From JAWSVE01 sp033852115 (lineage in GTDB: Bacteria; Pseudomonadota; Gammaproteobacteria; Pseudomonadales; Cellvibrionaceae): a stretch of DNA of 64,000 bases. Location of the stretch: assembly GCA_033852115.1 (NCBI GenBank), contig JAWSVE010000006.1:310001-374000 (forward strand), in the 5' to 3' direction. Position 1 is the first letter of the stretch. Every line of letters starts with the position of its first letter. A model generated the notes under the pieces. It did no database searches and was not told the DNA's origin. It was given only the letters and a program-made list of their open reading frames with translations. Below, piece by piece: positions 62,666 through 64,000 of this stretch. Made by a program: the position numbers and the translations under genes.

Positions 62666-63631
62666 TTAAAAGCGATAAGAGAGTGAAATAGAGCCGAACT
62701 CATCGGCCTCGGCCTGATCTTCAAATTCACGGGTTTTGTATATGTTAGTGAATGACAAACGCCAATTACCCCCTCCCATTACCAATCCAGCCTGAATATT
62801 CCCCTGCTCGGCAATGCGCTCGACGCTGTGACTCGCTCCGTCGCGATTACCATCCAGAAAAATGTTGTAGTCAACATACTCGCCATTGGCACCGACAAAG
62901 AAATACCAGTAGAAAGCTTGATCGGGCTTGAAATAATTAGAGCCAGAAGGTGCCGGACGAATTAACGGTGGCCCATCATCTGAGGCCAGACCAGAACCCA
63001 CTCGCAACGTAAAACCACCGCCACCTCTGCGCTGGGATGAGCCCAAAGTAAAACCAAGGTTGGGAATAACGTCGATGTTATCCTGCCATATCGGCAACAG
63101 CCACGAACGACGATAACGTAGATCCGCTGTCCACTCGTTATCCAGCTGGTTAGACCAGCCTTCTGGAATATCTGAACCAATCAGCTCATGCACTTTAATT
63201 TGAGCATCTTCAGCCCCGGAGTTGGGGCCAACGATCCCCGCAATAAGCTCAAAGGAAGCGACCGTTCGGTAGGTCTCTTCAATGTCATTAGTTGTTAGCC
63301 CTAAACTTAAATACGTCCAACCAGCGTAGGGACGATCATCAACGATTAACTCTGGCTCCGTTATTTCATTCGGGGTATAAATTTTCTGACCGAGAGACCA
63401 AGAAAAACGAGTCTCGTCATTGGATTGGTAAAACCAGATAACATCCGCCGTCGACCTTAACCATTTAGGCACGTAGGTATCGGAAACATAGGATATCTCA
63501 GTTCCGTGCGTGTAATGTTTATCGGTGCCCGCGCCGAATAGATCGTTTTCTAACGCGATCGATAATGTACCTTTTCTGTCAGAACACCACGCCGGTGATG
63601 TACTGAACAATGCAAGGCACAGTCCGCACAT
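62666..63631 (-). CDS. LpxR-like lipid A deacylase / DUF2219 outer-membrane protein
   Basis: The mature part matches the LpxR family: LSIALENDLFGAGTDKHYTH with the Asn-Asp pair, then DDRPYAGWTYLSLG and NQLDNEWTADLRYRRSWLLP. The last strand ends SISLSYRF, a barrel-type terminus. LpxR removes the 3'-acyloxyacyl chain of lipid A in the outer membrane. The start is uncertain: ATG 63631 (321 residues, near the 319 of Salmonella LpxR) follows GGAAA and gives a short signal (MCGLCLALFSTSPAWC); a TTG at 63739 would add 36 residues. It is alone on the minus strand. Confidence 0.8.
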   Translation of the reverse strand: MCGLCLALFSTSPAWCSDRKGTLSIALENDLFGAGTDKHYTHGTEISYVSDTYVPKWLRSTADVIWFYQSNDETRFSWSLGQKIYTPNEITEPELIVDDRPYAGWTYLSLGLTTNDIEETYRTVASFELIAGIVGPNSGAEDAQIKVHELIGSDIPEGWSNQLDNEWTADLRYRRSWLLPIWQDNIDVIPNLGFTLGSSQRRGGGGFTLRVGSGLASDDGPPLIRPAPSGSNYFKPDQAFYWYFFVGANGEYVDYNIFLDGNRDGASHSVERIAEQGNIQAGLVMGGGNWRLSFTNIYKTREFEDQAEADEFGSISLSYRF

Positions 63632-63905
63632 AATGTAAGGTTTCCAATATAAATGCGAAGGGTATGCAGCTTGTGCTTTAAAACTATGGATTGCCTGAAA
63701 AACGTGACTACTTAACCTTAATTTCACTTTGATACTCAACTTTAATGAAATGGCTTTACTACGCTTCCAAAAGCGATGATGAATGTTCTATATATTTCAC
63801 AGCAAGCGTATTCGGCCAGCCGCTATAAAGTCATTGAGACGGAAGGTTTTACAGCTGAAGTACAACCTACGATGTTACGTAGTACGCACCACCTGCCAAT
63901 AAAGT

Positions 63906-64000
63906 TTACTCAGCTGGACTAGGGACATCCTCCTTGCTAGCGCGCACTTTATCGATATCTTCTTCTACTTTTTTGCTGCTTTCAGCCTCCTGATCTAATC
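63906..64000 (-). CDS. C-terminal end of an unknown gene (cut by right edge)
   Basis: Only the last 31 codons are inside the window. They encode a charged tail (LDQEAESSKKVEEDIDKVRA, then SKEDVPSPAE and a stop). The reading frame is open to the edge. The low-complexity, charged character fits a helical or disordered C-terminus. Product unknown. Confidence 0.45.
   Translation of the reverse strand, partial: LDQEAESSKKVEEDIDKVRASKEDVPSPAE

Overview
The window looks like a chromosomal segment of a marine-type gammaproteobacterium. Supporting signs are the enlarged PstC and PstA permeases, TRAP transport genes, LpxR-type and lipobox proteins of a Gram-negative envelope, a RskA-type ECF switch, and several 7TM-DISM diguanylate cyclases. 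Base composition is near 50% GC, with AT-richer islands at about 6.3-8.5 kb and 29-32.3 kb. I cannot name the species. No rRNA, tRNA, CRISPR array, prophage or complete insertion sequence was seen.

Layout. 0-6 kb: the N-terminal part of a 7TM-DISM sensor (minus strand, cut by the left edge), a GNAT acetyltransferase, hisC, gcdH, an NnrU-like membrane protein and a tandem pair of PaaI-type thioesterases. 6-8.5 kb: a 157-bp MITE-like element, then a run of small orphan genes with degenerate attC-like boundaries. 8.7-14 kb: two tandem 2.4-kb lipoprotein genes built of about twelve propeller-like repeats, sharing a 192-bp identical 5' block. 14-17.5 kb: an operon of ECF sigma factor, RskA-type anti-sigma factor, LRR protein and outer-membrane barrel. 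17.7-28.3 kb: a large regulator (winged helix, degenerate cyclase domain, STAND ATPase, TPR), two lipoproteins, a small secreted protein, and a secreted protein resembling a Cry delta-endotoxin N-domain joined to ricin-like and carbohydrate-binding-like modules. 28.5-32.3 kb: a second copy of the MITE-like element and an accessory island (phage-like gene pair, HEPN-like protein, DUF2726 nuclease-like protein, lipoprotein, membrane protein).

32.5-39.6 kb: a lipoprotein and the pstS-pstC-pstA-pstB-phoU operon with a Pho box. 39.6-45.6 kb: TRAP transporter genes around a YciA-type thioesterase, then uvrD. 45.8-55.6 kb: two tandem 7TM-DISM GGDEF proteins, a small lipoprotein, an M48 protease, a DUF4265 protein, yaaA, a response regulator with a PilZ-like end, a DUF938 methyltransferase-like protein and an M42-like peptidase. 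56-64 kb: a 1259-residue lipoprotein with a domain resembling the anthrax protective antigen pore-forming region and a glycine-rich tail, a hybrid histidine kinase facing a NarL-type regulator, an LpxR-like protein and the end of one more gene.

How the parts may work together. A conserved element (AAATTTTTT, then AACCGCAACTTT, then CCCGTA) lies upstream of the Cry-like gene and of the first propeller lipoprotein, with a looser version before the second. It looks like an ECF promoter, so the adjacent ECF/RskA pair may control envelope and secreted toxin-like proteins. This link is inference. The two toxin-scaffold proteins, the shared promoter and the accessory islands are the most novel content here.
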